Of a stretch of DNA of 64,000 nucleotides, positions 44,601-59,600 are shown one piece after another; the stretch's first letter is position 1, and each line of letters starts with the position of its first letter. The notes under the pieces are model-generated. The model did not search any database. It was not told where the DNA came from and worked only from the letters and a program-made list of their open reading frames with translations. The position numbers and the translations under genes are program-made. The DNA comes from Echinococcus granulosus (Eukaryota; Platyhelminthes; Cestoda; Cyclophyllidea; Taeniidae): NCBI RefSeq assembly GCF_000524195.1, contig NW_020170463.1:69813-133812 (forward strand), given 5' to 3'.

Positions 44601-47600
44601 ACTGGCGGTGGAGGTCCTATNNNNNNNNNNNNNNNNNNNNNNNNNNNNNNNNNNNNNNNNNNNNNNNNNNNNNNNNNNNNNNNNNNNNNNNNNNNNNNNN
44701 NNNNNNNNNNNNNNNNNNNNTAATTCCTCTTTTCAGTTGGACAAGGTAAGTTCACTGACGAATCATTACTTGGACATGGAGCGATAAACGAACCGCCAAG
44801 TGTGAGGGGCTAGCTTCCCTGTATAATTAAATCTAGCCCTTCAACTAGTTAAGAATATGTTTATTAAGCTGCTTAAACATGCAAAACCCTTTATTTGTCA
44901 CTTTCAAATTTGATTAATGGGGATCTTTCATCGAATGGGCGAGTGAATGAATGATTCACCTTAAACGATGCCCAGGGCAAAAAAGACAAGTTGTCAATAA
45001 TAAGGGGGATGGTTGATCACCGAAAGAAATTGTGGGAGACTTGCCCCTTTTCAAGGCAAAGGGAAAGAAAAGTAAGGAAATAAGTAAGTAGACACAATAA
45101 CTCCTTACAAAACACTTTTCATAGCGTCAGCTGCTTTCCTATTTCTCCATCTTCACATCTGCCCCAGTGACAGAGGGATAACCGACCGCCCTCTATGCCG
45201 ACTCTAAAGCAGCGGTGAAACGTACGCCACGGCATTGAAACATTGCGTTGTTTCTCTCTTTCGCCATACAGTACAGAATACAAGATTAACTCGACTTCTT
45301 CCTCCTCTTCGGTGTATTAAAATCAAAAGCGCGTATCGCGGGGTAGTACTACTTTGCGAAAGGGGAAAATCTCATCCACATCTTTTGACAACTGAGTTTT
45401 CATGACTTCTGTCTGCTCTTGAGCTCTTGATCTTTTTTTCTTCTCAACATTTGACAAATTTTTAACAATGAAACTACCCTAAAATCGCTTTAAATTTGCT
45501 TTACAACTATCGCTTATTCCACCAGCGAATTGAGGAAAGGGTTATGCAGTAAGCTCGGGAGATTTACCTGTGAGATTTACCCAGTGCACTACTGTTACTT
45601 TGTACCTCACACAGTCAAATGTGCATCTCACAGGTTGATGGAGAAGGCTGAAAAACCGCAAGGCTTTCTTTCCGAACAAAATTGCTTGGTAGGGAGATCG
45701 GGTGATGCATTCAAGGTTTTGGGCAACGCCTAGGAATCAGTGACACTAGAGACATTGCCTGTGGCATAAATCTCAGGGAGAAATACCTTTTACCCACAGA
45801 AAGTAGAAAGGAAAAGGTGTAGCGAAGATTCCACACAGATTAGTGGCAGTGAATTTGAATTAATGCCATCTTCCATATGCTTTCTTGAGCGCACCTAACA
45901 ATCTTCGCCATTCCTTGACTGCCAAAACGCAAAAATAAGCATCAGGAGCTGAAGGAAGTGGGAATTTGTGTAGTTGGGGCACCTCAGTACACTTTTTCCC
46001 CTTGGCTGATGCAGTGACTTTAAAACTACCAAATTACTTACACCTCACTTTCGTCAAGACGATCCTGCTCACTGGAGTAAGTAATTATGGGCAAGGTCTA
46101 GAAGGTCCAAAGGCTGTTATTTATTTTACCGATAATTAACCCACTTCCAAAAGGCTCTGGAAAGTATCCTATTTTAACACATATCCCCGAAAGTAGATTA
46201 GCCTAGTAGCGTGTCTCGGCGCCCGAATGCGTGCGGCCACTTACGGTTTGTTTGTAGCCCTTGTTAAATTAGGAACCTTAGTGAAATTTTCCGCCAAAGT
46301 GAAGAACACAAGAAACCGCCCTAATGTCGCATTAAGTATGACGACACTTTTTTAACGACATAGGCAAAAAAACACGTCCTGGAGCTCTGCTAACAAGATA
46401 ATACTAACTGACCGATAATGTAATCGACCCACTTGCTTTGTAGGTTAAGGTGGTGGCAGCACTCAACGATCCCCTCGTACTTCTAGGGTAGAGGTGTGTG
46501 TGTGGGAGAAGGAGGGAAAAACCCCATACACACATATGAGAAACAGCAGATTGTAAGACATACCCATCTTCTGCCACTTCAACTTGCCCTTAGTTATAAC
46601 ATTATAGGTGTCAATTATTAATGAGAGCTATTCCCTGAGCAATGTAGAACTGGTCAACTTAACCCACTCTCCTAAATCCAACTTTCTTCAGTCAGACAGG
46701 CCAATTAGACACCCAAACAGCAGTCATTGAGCTACTTAAATAATGAGTGGATCAAAATATCCATGCGATTGACTAAATAATCAACTCTTTTAAGGTCGGA
46801 TGTCAAAAAATAAGTTCTGCATTTGATGACCACACAAGTAAAAGCAGTCAATGTTTGTCACAGAATGCGGTTTCGGGACGAGAGAAGTGACTGCAACTTG
46901 GATTTCTGACGAGTAATTCATGACCGCTCAGTGGTGTTTAAATAGGCGATGCAAGAAACTTTCGTGGATCTGCAAAACCCCCACGGAACAAGATGCCAGT
47001 AATTGAAAAGTCCAGAGTAATTAGCTCTTCTTCATGAAGTTCAGCCGTTCTATGCATCAACAGTTTTAATTTTGTGTGTCTCATAATCACGCTTCTTTGG
47101 TCACTGCCTTCCGTTCGCACTGGTGCATTTATTTTAAAATAAATGTGTTCTTTAAAGACCAGCTAATACAGAGTAAATTTTCTTTTAAATCACGGCTGTC
47201 AGTAGCATCTAGCCAAGTTTAAATTTTCGTTGACCCATCGAGATTACTTTAGAGATGCATACAAATGTCAGAGATAGAAGAGGAACCAAAACCTAAAATC
47301 GGCAAGAAATACTTGAGTAAAGAGAAGGTGCTTACTTTCACCAGTTGTCTGGAAGGTGTTTGATCGTGTCCACGGTCCGGGACCACTGTTTGTGAAAGCC
47401 CTCACCATAAAGTGATAGTAGGTCTGCGTTTTGAGATCCCTAGCCGTGTACTTCAACTGCTCCGGCACAAGCACGTCAAACAGTTGTTCAGTCTCACTCT
47501 CTGCGCCATCTTCGTAGTAGCGTACTTGGTAGCTGGTGAGACGTCCATTTCGTGTGTGTAAAGCCGGCGGTTCCCAGGTTACTTCAACCTCATTTGGACT

Positions 47601-50600
47601 AATTCCACGCACCCGCAGTTTCAAGGGAAAACTGGACGGATCTAATCGAAGTGGCGGGATAAAGCAGTAGGAGAGAAACTAACCTTCTCAACTGTACTTA
47701 TCACCACGAGAGTATTTTAATGTCCATGAGAGGCATGAGGAGAGATAAGGATGATTCACTGTGTCTGACTCCTTTCGCAGTGTTTTATTTCAACTCTTTA
47801 GCTTATATAAAAACTGTTGAACGAAAAAGAAAACGAAAATAGGGTGGCCTACAAGTTGACTCGATATTTGCATAGTTGGCTCCATGCCAGTGTACAGCAT
47901 TTTGCGTCATTTTATTAAAATGATCTGCTACTTTATTAAAGCCTCTAAAAACACGAACAAAGAAGGATTGGTTATGACTAAAACAGTTTAATAATTTCTC
48001 CCTTTTACAAAACAGTAAAGATAAAAAGGGGAGTAGAAAACGGGGCAGTTTGCATCACCCCCAGAATGCCTCGATCGTATATTTAAAGCAGTGCTTCTGT
48101 TGCGGGGTCAGTTGAGGCGCCGCGATTGCCCTCCCTATGGGCGGCATGGCCCCCGCGTCATGCCAGTAGCTCGCCAGCCACTCTGTACATCGGCAATGCA
48201 TTTCCTACCCCAGTATTATGACTTCTTTTAACTTCGTGGAAGAGTTCAAGCTTTACAGCCTTAACCCCAGGAATACATGACCTCACAAAATAGTAAACTA
48301 GTACCAATTTGTTGATTTCTTTATTTTACGGGAGTCTAACACCTTATATTTGACGGGTTTGAACATAGCAAAGTGTCAAATTATCTGGGAGTCTTTATAC
48401 ACAAGCTTGGAGTAGGAACTAAATTAATGTTTCCTTTCATGTCAGATTAGGCAGCAAATTGGTTAAATCAAGAGGGACCACCATGTTCTCCTCCTTCCAT
48501 CTTCAGTCCCGAAGGCTAAGTAAATCAACTGGAACGCGGATTTAGACCCTTTCCTTTTTTTTAAAATACCCTTTAGGCAATTTTTTAAATCTACAAGTAA
48601 CTCTAAAAGGGGGTGTCTATTTTTATATCATACCTGTGTCATCTCAACTAAGTCCATTCTCAGTCAGACGCAATGCCCTAGAAGCTACTATTTGTTTATA
48701 GCATGGTAGTGCGCAATAGCTGGGTCAAATCCACTTTAATAATAGCATTTCAGCAGGAATTTTCTTCTCTACAAACGACTTTTAGTTGAGGAGTATGCGA
48801 AAACGTGCTCTTTGTAGGTGCTAGACAAGACAACGTAGGGGTGGACTTACGGCTTTCTGGCGTAGTGACGTTGATTCGCTCCACGATTCCGTTCATGGTT
48901 GAATTGACCACGGCCACTTGGAATTCGTAGGTGATGCCAAAACCTACAAGACATAAAATGAGGCTATTAAGGCTATCCAGTCTAGTACTTTGTCTACTGT
49001 CAGGTTAAGTGGAATATTTGAAGTGACTCCATGAGCAGTATTAATGACTGGTGGCTACCATGAGAATGAACCGGGCCGCCTCTAACATACTGTGCGGTTA
49101 AAAAATGTGGCCTAGGAAAATTTGACGTCGAGTAGTTGAATTGTTTACTCCAGGTCGAGTGCAAAAATTGGTGGAAGTGACGAGAGCGCAACAGACAACA
49201 ACCCCGATTTCTGTGTTGAATAAACACTGAATAATGCAACACTGTCACCATTGCTTCAAACTGCGGTGAGGAATTTTTGAAGGCCTTCCTTGTTGGCTTT
49301 GTTCCAGACAAATTACTGCATGCCCTGGGTCTACCGCCTGGGCAAAACCAGACGCATTACCTTCTGTGTCATCTGTATTGCGTGGTGCGACCATTTTAAG
49401 AGTACAAATATGTGATTTCTCATTAATCTTTACTTAATCTAGTACGAAATAAACCCTTTAACCCTCTTATCGAGGTGCATAACAGCCTCCGCGTGGCCGG
49501 GTTTTATGCCCCCAAACAACTAACTGCGCTTCTGAAGTGACGAAGGAGGAGATTTCGGTACCACTGCAGTATAAGCTAAGCAGCAGCATGCAAAAATGCA
49601 AAAGAATTGGATCAGACACGGCTACATTTCGACAGTGATACATCATCTTGCTTATCAACCCTAGCAAACAAAAAGGTCCACCAAAACACCCTTAAAAAAG
49701 CACGTTTGGAGCCACCATTAATCGCATCGAATGTTAGCCTCACCCGTGACCTAGCGGAGCTATTTTTCTTGGGGTTTACAAAAGAATATAGAAAAAACCT
49801 GAAAGGGAAGTTAAGAAAGAAAGTTGGAGGTAAACAGGAGGGGCACTTGATTATTGGCCACTTTTAAGAATGGATCTCAAAGGTTGTGAGGAGACCGTCG
49901 GCAGGAATGGAGGTAAGGTAAAGCAACGCCTCATCCGTTTGGGTTGCCTGACTTTACAAAAAAACTTAAGCAATCATTTTAATAGCGCAGTAGACTAAGC
50001 AAACATAGTTTGTTACCATGACACACTAGGACATTTGAGGCAAAACAAGTGTAGCTCTCACACACGTCAGTGTGAGTCCTGCGAATTTTTTGACTTGAGG
50101 AACTACATGATAAAAAGTTTATTACAACTTAGCTTTTAAGGTCTTGAGGTCTAAAAAAAAGGGAAAAGGAAGTACAAAGGACTGGCACACTCAAAAGGAT
50201 GAGAGAAGAGGATTTTCGTTACGATGGTGGTCTTTGCTGGCGTAGATACACGCTTAATTTATTCAGAGCCAAAGCCAATCTGATTTTATTAGCTCAGACG
50301 CGTCAGTCGGTTTATCGGGCGCTGGAGATCACAAATATGGAACCCGCCTTCCAACCACACCGAACGAAACACGCGTTTCTCCCAAGTCTAAGTCTAATAG
50401 CTGGGGTAAAACATTAGCACCCGCGAAACCTGTGTAGCCTGACTAACCTTTGTTTAAAAGGAGCTGAATAATATGACGCTTTGACTTATTTAAAAAGAAT
50501 ATTAGTAAATGCAAGTGGAGGGAGTTTTTGAAACGATGCTAGATGGTGTGGGAATAGGGATACAAATGAATAGTTGACTAGAGTACCCTTTGTTGTAGCA

Positions 50601-53600
50601 ACAGCTTGTGATATAAAAAGTAGACTCGTTAAGAGACACATGGGGGTGTTTTAATGTTCCTAATAAAATATGTAATGTTTAGAGAGGCATCCGAATTTGG
50701 TGTGTTGGAAAGACTTCGAGAAATCCACCTTGTCAGAGCCTCACCGATACTTAAACCTGTTTTTTCAGGGGTGCAGGCTATCTACGCTAGCACTGGTTAC
50801 CACAGCATCCACCTGACCTTGAAACATAGGCAATCTAAGAACTCCTCATCCCTCAATTAACAAACGGAAAGGTTTAATTAACCCACAAAACGCATTCATA
50901 TATCCTGTTAAGGCCTCCAATGTGACTATATTGTTTGTGTGCAACAAACATACCATCGCATTCTTGATTAAACCATCCCTCATCACGCAGGCCACATTTT
51001 TTCGAGGATAAAAGGGGAGTAGAAAAATCCACTTTTGCGGCTTCATCTTCCTAATTAAAGTAGTTCATCTTATCTGGGACGGATCAGATTTGGGAACTTT
51101 TGCCCATTCTAACTTATTTGCATTGCCTCTCCAAGACAGTTTTGTGGGGACGATTTATGCCAGTCCAACAGTGAGATTCACTCCCTCTTCTATTTCACAT
51201 TTTACTTGAAAAGAGATGCATTCTCCAAGTGATCGCCTACAGAGTAGAAGGAGGGCTTGGGGTTAATCATTCATGACGACGCTACCCAAGTGCAAGTCAA
51301 TTAAAGCCTCTTCTATTGTTTTGCCTTCAACTATATTGTCTATTTCCCTTCAGTCATTTATCCTCCACAGGTGATAAATCCTCTCTCAAGACCACTCAAC
51401 TTTCAGTAGTTAAATCAGCCACAATTTTACTGGAAGGAGTTTAGTTTTAAACTATCTTTTTATCCTTCAGAGTGAACTGAAAAGCAAGACCTTATTTGGT
51501 CACGCCTAGGCTATTGCCTCAACTAATCCACACCTCTACTTCATTAACTCACCGAAATCGTCGCCTTCTGTGGAAGAAAATGACTCAGTTGACACATTCG
51601 CCAGAATTCTAGTTCCTTCGACCCAAGCGCCGACGCGTTTTGCGGCTAACACGGAGGCATATTCACCACTCTCTGGTACACGAGCTTCCGTTGCTACCAG
51701 CGGTAACACGACGGGTCTTGCGCTGACCTTTATTGAAGGGGAAAAATAGCAAAATAGGGGAATTTGGACACATCAGTAACACCCCATCTTTGAGGAGACG
51801 AACCTGATAGTTGAGCACGCCCTCCGTGTTTGCGAATTCCGGTGGACGAACCCATGTCAACTCGAGGGCCACGTAAGGCAGACCGAGAGTGCGTCCCGGA
51901 TCCCCTCCCGGCGAGGGAAATCGACGCGGTTGCTTCTCCAATTGGGAAACCTTCAATTTCAACGGACGCAGAGGAGCTATGGATGAGGAACAATTTGTTC
52001 TAATTAATAAAGACAGGAAGTTAAGCATCTCCACATGTTTTTCCACAAGGTAAAAATGCCATTTTGCCAGTATTTTCGATGGTCTGATTAAATTCCTCGC
52101 ATTTAACACTACTTTGACGATGAATGCGCCTGTTGTTGGACCATCAATTTATTTGCAGCCCATTTTCAGGGTTTTTACTGCGTGAAAAGAAAATCGAAGA
52201 AAACTTTAGAAGCACTGAGAACACTCGCGTCAGAACAATCAACTTAAAATGCCAACTGAGGCACTGCTAGCAATTTTTGGGCAGAGGAATTAAACGTTGT
52301 AGAGAAATAACCCTGCCTTCCCCAATTGGGACAAATCACGTTTTAATGAGACGCCAACGACCAGACTAAGACGATGATACTAAAATTCGCATAAACCTTG
52401 ACACAAACAAAGGGAATTACGTTATCAAGTACCATCATAAATTCGGATTATGCGCTCCGCGTATATATTGTGTCTGACCATGGAGCAAAGAGCGCAGGAA
52501 AGTTGATAAACCAATGCCAGGGTGAATCACTGCCCACTCCATCGTGACTCAGACAGTGGGTCCCACCATGGAGACTCCTAATGGCCTGCCTTTCCTCCGC
52601 TTCCATGGGAAAGGGGACTTCTCTTGAGGCAACTAAGAAAGTGGATGCTGGTTACTTTTGTGCTAACAACGTTTCAGAGTAGGATGGACCACCACCACAG
52701 CCCAAAAAAGACGGCTTTTATTTGAGGATAGGCTCTCATTAAAAAATCAAATTTGCTTCATTGTTTAAATTAAACAAATCTATCCCAGGCACGATTTAGC
52801 CCAAACATTTGCCATTAAAATGAAGAAATTTGTCTGTCACATATAGGTGACGCTGGTTTAACGAGTCCCACCATCTAGAAGTACTGCACAAAAAAGGAAT
52901 TGTGACCTGAAAAGACACAAAGTGGAGTGATAGAAGGAACTGTCTTACTTAAGCCGGTACTTCATAAAAAACCTTCAAGATAATCACGTCTGCAGCACCG
53001 AAATGCTGTCGCAGAAGGACTTTAGTGACATTTCAGTGGATAGAAAGGAGCCGTCTGCAGTGGACTGGGGATGGCATAATGACTTTATTTTATCCAGACT
53101 TGCTAATAATGAGACAGGGGGAAAAAGGTTGACTACCATCAGGCACGAGTGAGACCGTCTAGCAGCAAACAATAACTTCGCTGTCATTTATTATTAAAGA
53201 GCGCACTCCCCTATGCGAGGTGGACCAAGAGCAAGCTGCGATGCAGGCAAAGATGACAAAAAACTCAGCCAAGATGGCGCTACCGCATGGGATAAGGAGG
53301 TCTCAAAAATGCGTGCATACAACCACCGCTCAGCTTCAACCGGACAAACGGAAGGTGATGATCCTTCATGAAGAAACCTCTATCCAACCATAGGAACTTA
53401 ACTTTTCCCAGGTGTGTTGATTTAATACAACGTTTTAGGTAGTAAAAGCTGCTGCATTGTTGGATTCTAAAGTTGTCATAAAGCAAATCAAATGTGCACC
53501 ACGAACGCGTTCCCAGTGGGTTAATACTCCGTACAGACGACGATTGAAGTGGAACGGGTTGCTGCTAGGTTAAGTGCTGGCCTAACCTAGGCTTGTTTAT

Positions 53601-56600
53601 GACAGTTGTTGGGCGGATGAAATATCCTCCGCATTTAACCGATTTGGAGGGGAAATGGTGCGCTTTTCTTTTTCCACTCCTTACGTGATGCGTACAAGTT
53701 TCACGAGGGTGGAGACAGGGCGGGGGACTTGGAGAGTTATCCACTAAAAACTTGATTACACTCATTGGAAGAAGTGCTTGGAGAGGACTTTTTTGCGATG
53801 GGAATGCCAGTATTACGGATTGAAATAAAAAAGGACAGGAAGTAGAGGACATTAAAAGATGCGGCGAAAGAACAATAAAATAACCGTAATTGGATGCCGG
53901 TGTGGGAGAAGAATAAACAGGTAACAGGCTATACCGGAATCAAGTAAAAGACTGCAGAGGAAAATGAGACATAAGCACTCGGATCGCAAGCCTGTTCTGG
54001 GTCGTTCGACCTGCATACGAATGTCCAGACCAAAGGAGCAGGTTTTTGTGGTGTGCATGCAAAGTGTGGAATGGAGGCACGAATTAAAAGACGGCTGTGG
54101 AGGCATTTGCAAGGGCACCTCTCTCACGCCTCGGTAGGACGGCGCATTAGTCAGTCTAACTTGTAAATTTTTAACAAAGTCGGAGTGTGACTAATGCGGG
54201 TTTGTAAGTGTTAAAAAAGTCGCAGCGACAGCTGCTTTTTGCCCCTGCCAAATAGTCGTTGGGCTAAGCTGCGGCAAGCCTGCCATCGTGGTAGAGACTA
54301 ATTTGAACTTCCATCAGTTGACGAATGTTGATAACGTCATCAAATGTGGATTAATGTCCTGACTTCCCTGCTGGGGGATGTCGCATCAAGTCTGATGTGA
54401 TCTCAGGTCAGTTACACCCTTTGTGAGGTTTTATAAGGCCGTTGAAGTGGTCAATCACTTCATGGGAAGCTACATAACACCTTTTGCCGTACCAGTGACC
54501 GATTTTCCTGGTAAAGACACCTGAATTGTTAAGCACAGGAAATATTCTACATCTGGTGATGTATGGAAAGTACATCTGTACTTTAGTCTTGCATTTATGC
54601 CACATATATGGCCTAAACCTCTTCCCGAGTCCTGACCATAATTTTGTTAGCTACTTCAATCAAGCACCTCTAACGAAAGAGCGTGTTTTGTGAAAAAAAA
54701 GCTTTAAAACCGTTCTTTTGAAGAGCAACCAAAAGTCCTTAATTACAGTATTATGCTGCACGTAGACTGCTGCGTGAGGACCCAGCATCAATTCATGGTA
54801 TATGCCAGCAAAGGAATAAAACCCACCCAATCCTGTTTATGAGGTACTCGAGAGTACACAGAGAGCAGCCGAGAACCAGTAATAAGTCCTAATTACAGTC
54901 GTCTGTTCCATTTTGTGACATCAAACGTGCATTTTACTTTATTTGGTGGCATAAAGCCGGGGGGCAGTCGTAAAATCCCTTCAAGGCTTGGGCTAAAGAG
55001 CATTGTGTAGAACAATAAGATCAGCCTTCTTATCATAAGAGGTACTGCCTTATTGAAAATAGTATGGAAGAGCGAAACCGCAGGTCATGCAGGAAAGTAG
55101 TTTAGGGCTAGGTCAGGTGTATTTATGATTTCCATTGGATGAGCGTTGCAGCATCAGGTCAAACACCTCATTTCCCACCTTCTGTAGCACGGGACAGAAA
55201 TCGGTCCCTCTTTATTGAAAAGATGAAGAGAATGGCGATTTTGCCCTCTTCAGCGCCACATGAAAACCAATAAGTAATTAACTAATTGGAACTTACAATT
55301 CCACCTTTAACGTGTCACCCTTCGCCTTTAGCAAGCTCTCTGCCAGGGTCTCAGAGAAACACCAGCAGTCCCACCCCGGGGATGCGTGTTATTTGTTCTA
55401 ATTTGACATAAAATCCCCCCCTTTGTTTATTACTTTTTGATTAAAATCATCTATAATTAAGTACTTCACATCTCTGTTATCAAAAGTGCAAAATTAGTGA
55501 CCCGATGAGGGCATGAAGTGTGCGTTGGAGGGAAGAGAAACTGTTGCTACAGTTTAGACCTTGTACAAGACCAACGCGAAAGTTTAAAAACACTTGCGGA
55601 GACACAGAAGCCTTTTGGATGGGCTTTTAAAAGAGGTGCGTGTGGTTTAATTTGAGGAATGAGGTGGGGGATACTCACCAATAATTTGCTTTCTCAAGTG
55701 CCAATAAGACTGCCAATCGGAAGTGGCTTCCAAAGGCGAAACACCGAGGAATATCCCCACAACGAAAAATATCCATACAGACATTGGCGAAAGTGGCTTT
55801 TTGGCCTTTTTTCGTGTCAAAACTTGACTACACCGTTTTTGTGTTCTATCGGACTAGATAGTGAGCGGATAAGCCCGTGGGAGGGGGATGCACACACGCA
55901 CATACGCACACACGCACGACAGCACGCCTTCACGCTCAATTGCGCGTGGACAGCCTTGCCAACCCGTGGCCGGCATTCATTGGCCATGAGCACACGGAAT
56001 TGGGATTGGTTCTGCCTGACAAACGCATGCGTGAATAGCGAATCAGGCAGTTCATTGGTCCACCGCCTTGTTCGATAATATGCTCAAAGCCAGTTGGGAT
56101 AGGGATCCATGAATTATGCGGAGGATTGTGGATTTTGGTGCATTTCTTCCTTAAAACTTTGAAATGACCCACCTTCTGGGTAGTTAAAGCACTCTTCTAT
56201 GAAATGGTACATAATCTGATGATTGTGTACATGCACTAAGGCTACTTTTTTCCGTAGATATCAAAACTGGCCGTCCGATTAACAAAAGTTGACAAATTAC
56301 TTCTTGATCAAAGTTAAATAAAATCGGACTTACATAGAAAACTGTAGCCGCAAAAAGACAGAAATTCTCTATCCATTTGTAGATTTCCCAAAGCTAAAGC
56401 CCGGCGGGATTCTATGCACTGAGACTTTTATGTTACATATGCCTCTGGAAGGCCATGATTCTGCATATTCTTAAATCTACCAGGAAAAGAGTTTAAAATG
56501 CATTTTATTTCACTTCACTACCCATTAAAATGGGGAACTGGGCAAACACCCTCAATGCCACAAAGTATTTATTTGAGGTGACCGCTCCATTAACGGTCAA

Positions 56601-59600
56601 AATTGTCAAGCGCTTACACTTTTTGCAACCGGAAGCATGTACCTTTTTTGCGTGTTTGGATTGCATGGGACCAAAAAGGGGTGTATAAAAGCCCCAAAAT
56701 ATGTCTCCTTATTTAGATTTTGTTGGGGCAAACCAACTGTTTAACCTGAAGTTCGATTATAAGCCAACTAAAAGAGAAATCTGACCCCGAGTTACGCAGA
56801 GTTCAATCAGAAGGGAACCGTTTTAGAAGCCCAAACGACGGTGCCCTTGTTATTTGCTCCAATTTTTTCTTACTCTTAGGTTTCTGTCTGACCCAGGGTC
56901 ATAGGGTCTACGTTTAGAAAAGGGGACCATTGCAAGGGCCTAGATGACAATGCTCTTGACGAACTCGAATTTCTCCTCTTTGCTAGCTCATTTTCTAATC
57001 ACCTCTGCAAAAGGAAGTGTTTTTTTCTTTCTACGGCACCATTCTCTCCCTCCCCATGGAGCTATTTTTTTGTGTATTATTAATGGAAGTGAAGCAGTTA
57101 ATATACATGCATACATTTTTCCTCTCTGTAAAACTTAATTGTTCAACTTCTTATACATTTATCAAGTTGAATTCATTTTTTAATCGTATTAAAAATATTC
57201 TACCACTTTTTTTCTAATTAACAATCTGTAGTTTTTAGTGAATAAGGAAATTAAAACACAATGTCTTCTCTCTCTTCTTTCTTTTTGTGTGTACTGCAAT
57301 GAGGTCGTGCAGCCTACAGGACTGCCAGGTTTGGTGAAAATGGCCGAAATTGAGGAAGGAGCAAAATCCACATCCTGCTCTGCAAGAAAATGGCCGAGAA
57401 ACATGATGCCCCAATGAGGGTTGATTTTGATCACGTAGAGACAGAATATTTTGGTGGAGTACGCCTGTGCTACTCAGCCTCCGCAAAAAAGACACGTTGG
57501 TTCAACTGTGTAGCAAAAAAACAAGAGGAAAAAACAATTTTTTGAGAAAAAAGCTATTATTAGGCAGTAAAGCATACCGATTTTTGTGTGTGTATGCACG
57601 AGGAGACTTCGCAGGCGCATTTTATTTTGATCATTTCTTTCAAAATAAACGTTGATTTTCGTAGCTCTGATACCGACCACGCCAAAAGTAACGTCTTTTC
57701 AGAGGAGGCGAGTTTCATGCATGAACATATAAATAGGAAATGAGGTCACTTTCTTGAAAAGTTTTAGACTTTAAAACGGAGCCCTTCTATAGCTTGCAGT
57801 CGGTGATGCCGATGCCGTAACATTACTTGACTTTAGATGGACCATGTGCCAACATATGAGCATGAAAGGCCCAAATTATCTGAAGACAGCTAAAAGGATC
57901 CAGGTTAAGGCGCGTGGTGAAAATAAATGTCCAATTGAAAGTGTACCCTTCTATCCACATAGGATCGGCAATAGTGCATCTTGGAATGGTGGGTCAAAAC
58001 CTGCAGCTGTCAAATCTTTTCCAACCACAATACACGCCTAGAAGGGGGATGTGTGAAGGCAGATGGGACCGAATGAAGGAAAGAAAAAAAGAAATTCAAG
58101 TAGGATACATATCTTTGCGCTACCTGTAGAATTTCAACACGACTGGATGCATCCAGTTGTGGTTAACGCGGAAGGCAAACAACATATGCGACGAGGTGAC
58201 TGATTAAAGATTCCGTACGGCAAATGTTTCTTTTTTTCTACTTATTTACAGTTATGCTCCACCATTTGTGATCATTATGGGGCATTAAGCCCCCTCTCTG
58301 TTCTATACGATGATAATTGCCCATAAATTATTGAATCACCTCGGAAATAACTGGGATACTGCAACTCACCTTCGCATCATTGAGTTGATTGAGGGTGCAC
58401 GATGCTACTAATAAAACTACTTTAATGAGTTTTCAGTTTGTGTAGTTATGAGCAACCGCAATTGGGAGATTTTGGGACAAGGCAAATGTGTGCAGGCCTC
58501 GAATCCACCATCCCCTATCCCCAAGCCCAAGTGTGCTTTGTTTCATGTTCAATTAATCTGTTTGCGCAGTAATAAACTCTGTGCCGCCATCCCCTAGTCA
58601 AAGCAGTTCCGATTGTATTAACACTCAAGGCAACATTTTAGCGATGGTATTTACTCACTCCTGAGTAGGCACAAAGTTCAAAGCTATATCACCACGTAAC
58701 TGGCTTTTACTGCTTAAATTGGTCCAAGAGAGACTCGAAGCTTGTTTAACTTCATTCTCTACGAAATATTCTACAGTGTCTTTAGAGTTCGCCCCTCAAA
58801 TTCCTCTAAAAGTTATTTTCCACTGATTTCTTCTCGTTTAAGAAGAAGTATTCTCTCGCCTTTCCCCTTCCCTCTCCCAATTAGCATAATTGAGAATGCG
58901 TAGGTATCCATTGTAAAAAAACATTGACTTTTGTTCAAAATTTTGAAATTTATTTGAACGCCCAAATGATTGACAGAGAACTTTTGTGAGGCAGAAAGAC
59001 ACGCATGCGGTCATGGGTACCGTGGTGCAAGCACTGCCTGCTGATTGGTAGATATTGAAGGGCACCTCAACTGTCGGGGTACAAACGTCATAACCACAAA
59101 CCACAACTGCGCATATTAGCCTGTCAGAAACAACATCAGTGGAGATAGGAACTTCCTAAATTATTGCCAACTAAGTTTGCAACGGAACCACCCAGTAATT
59201 TATGCGAAGGGTACAGTACGTTGCATCTAAAGGGAATGACGCTATCATGCATCACTTAAAAGAAAAGCGCAAATCACACTACCCTCTCTTTACATTCAGC
59301 CACCTTTGTTTTCCGACTAAGTATGGATACTAAGTCACACAAGGTCATTCATTTGCCTCTATTGTTCTCCTAGGGATCGTCAGTCCATTAAACATTTATT
59401 CGTCAATCTCTTGTCTTCTAGCCAGCTTAAACAACCATACGAATTTGTAAATTATTTCGGTGATAGAATACCAATAAGTGGAGGGATCTTTGTTTGAATA
59501 GTCGTCATTGCATTCGGTCATTCTCCTCTAACGAGACACAAGCTCGCTGCCACTTCCACTTCTATAAAAACGTTTTGTCTATGGAAACAAATATCATCTC

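Noticed and set aside
44721..44752. Plus-strand acceptor/donor-like pair (TTTTCAG ... CAAG|GTAAGT) beside the third gap
   Set aside because: The enclosed segment is only nine bases and the gene there is on the opposite strand; considered coincidence.
55659..56078. 139-codon plus-strand frame in the 8.1-kb LAR intron
   Set aside because: No domain and a CACACG-rich segment; nothing supports a nested gene.
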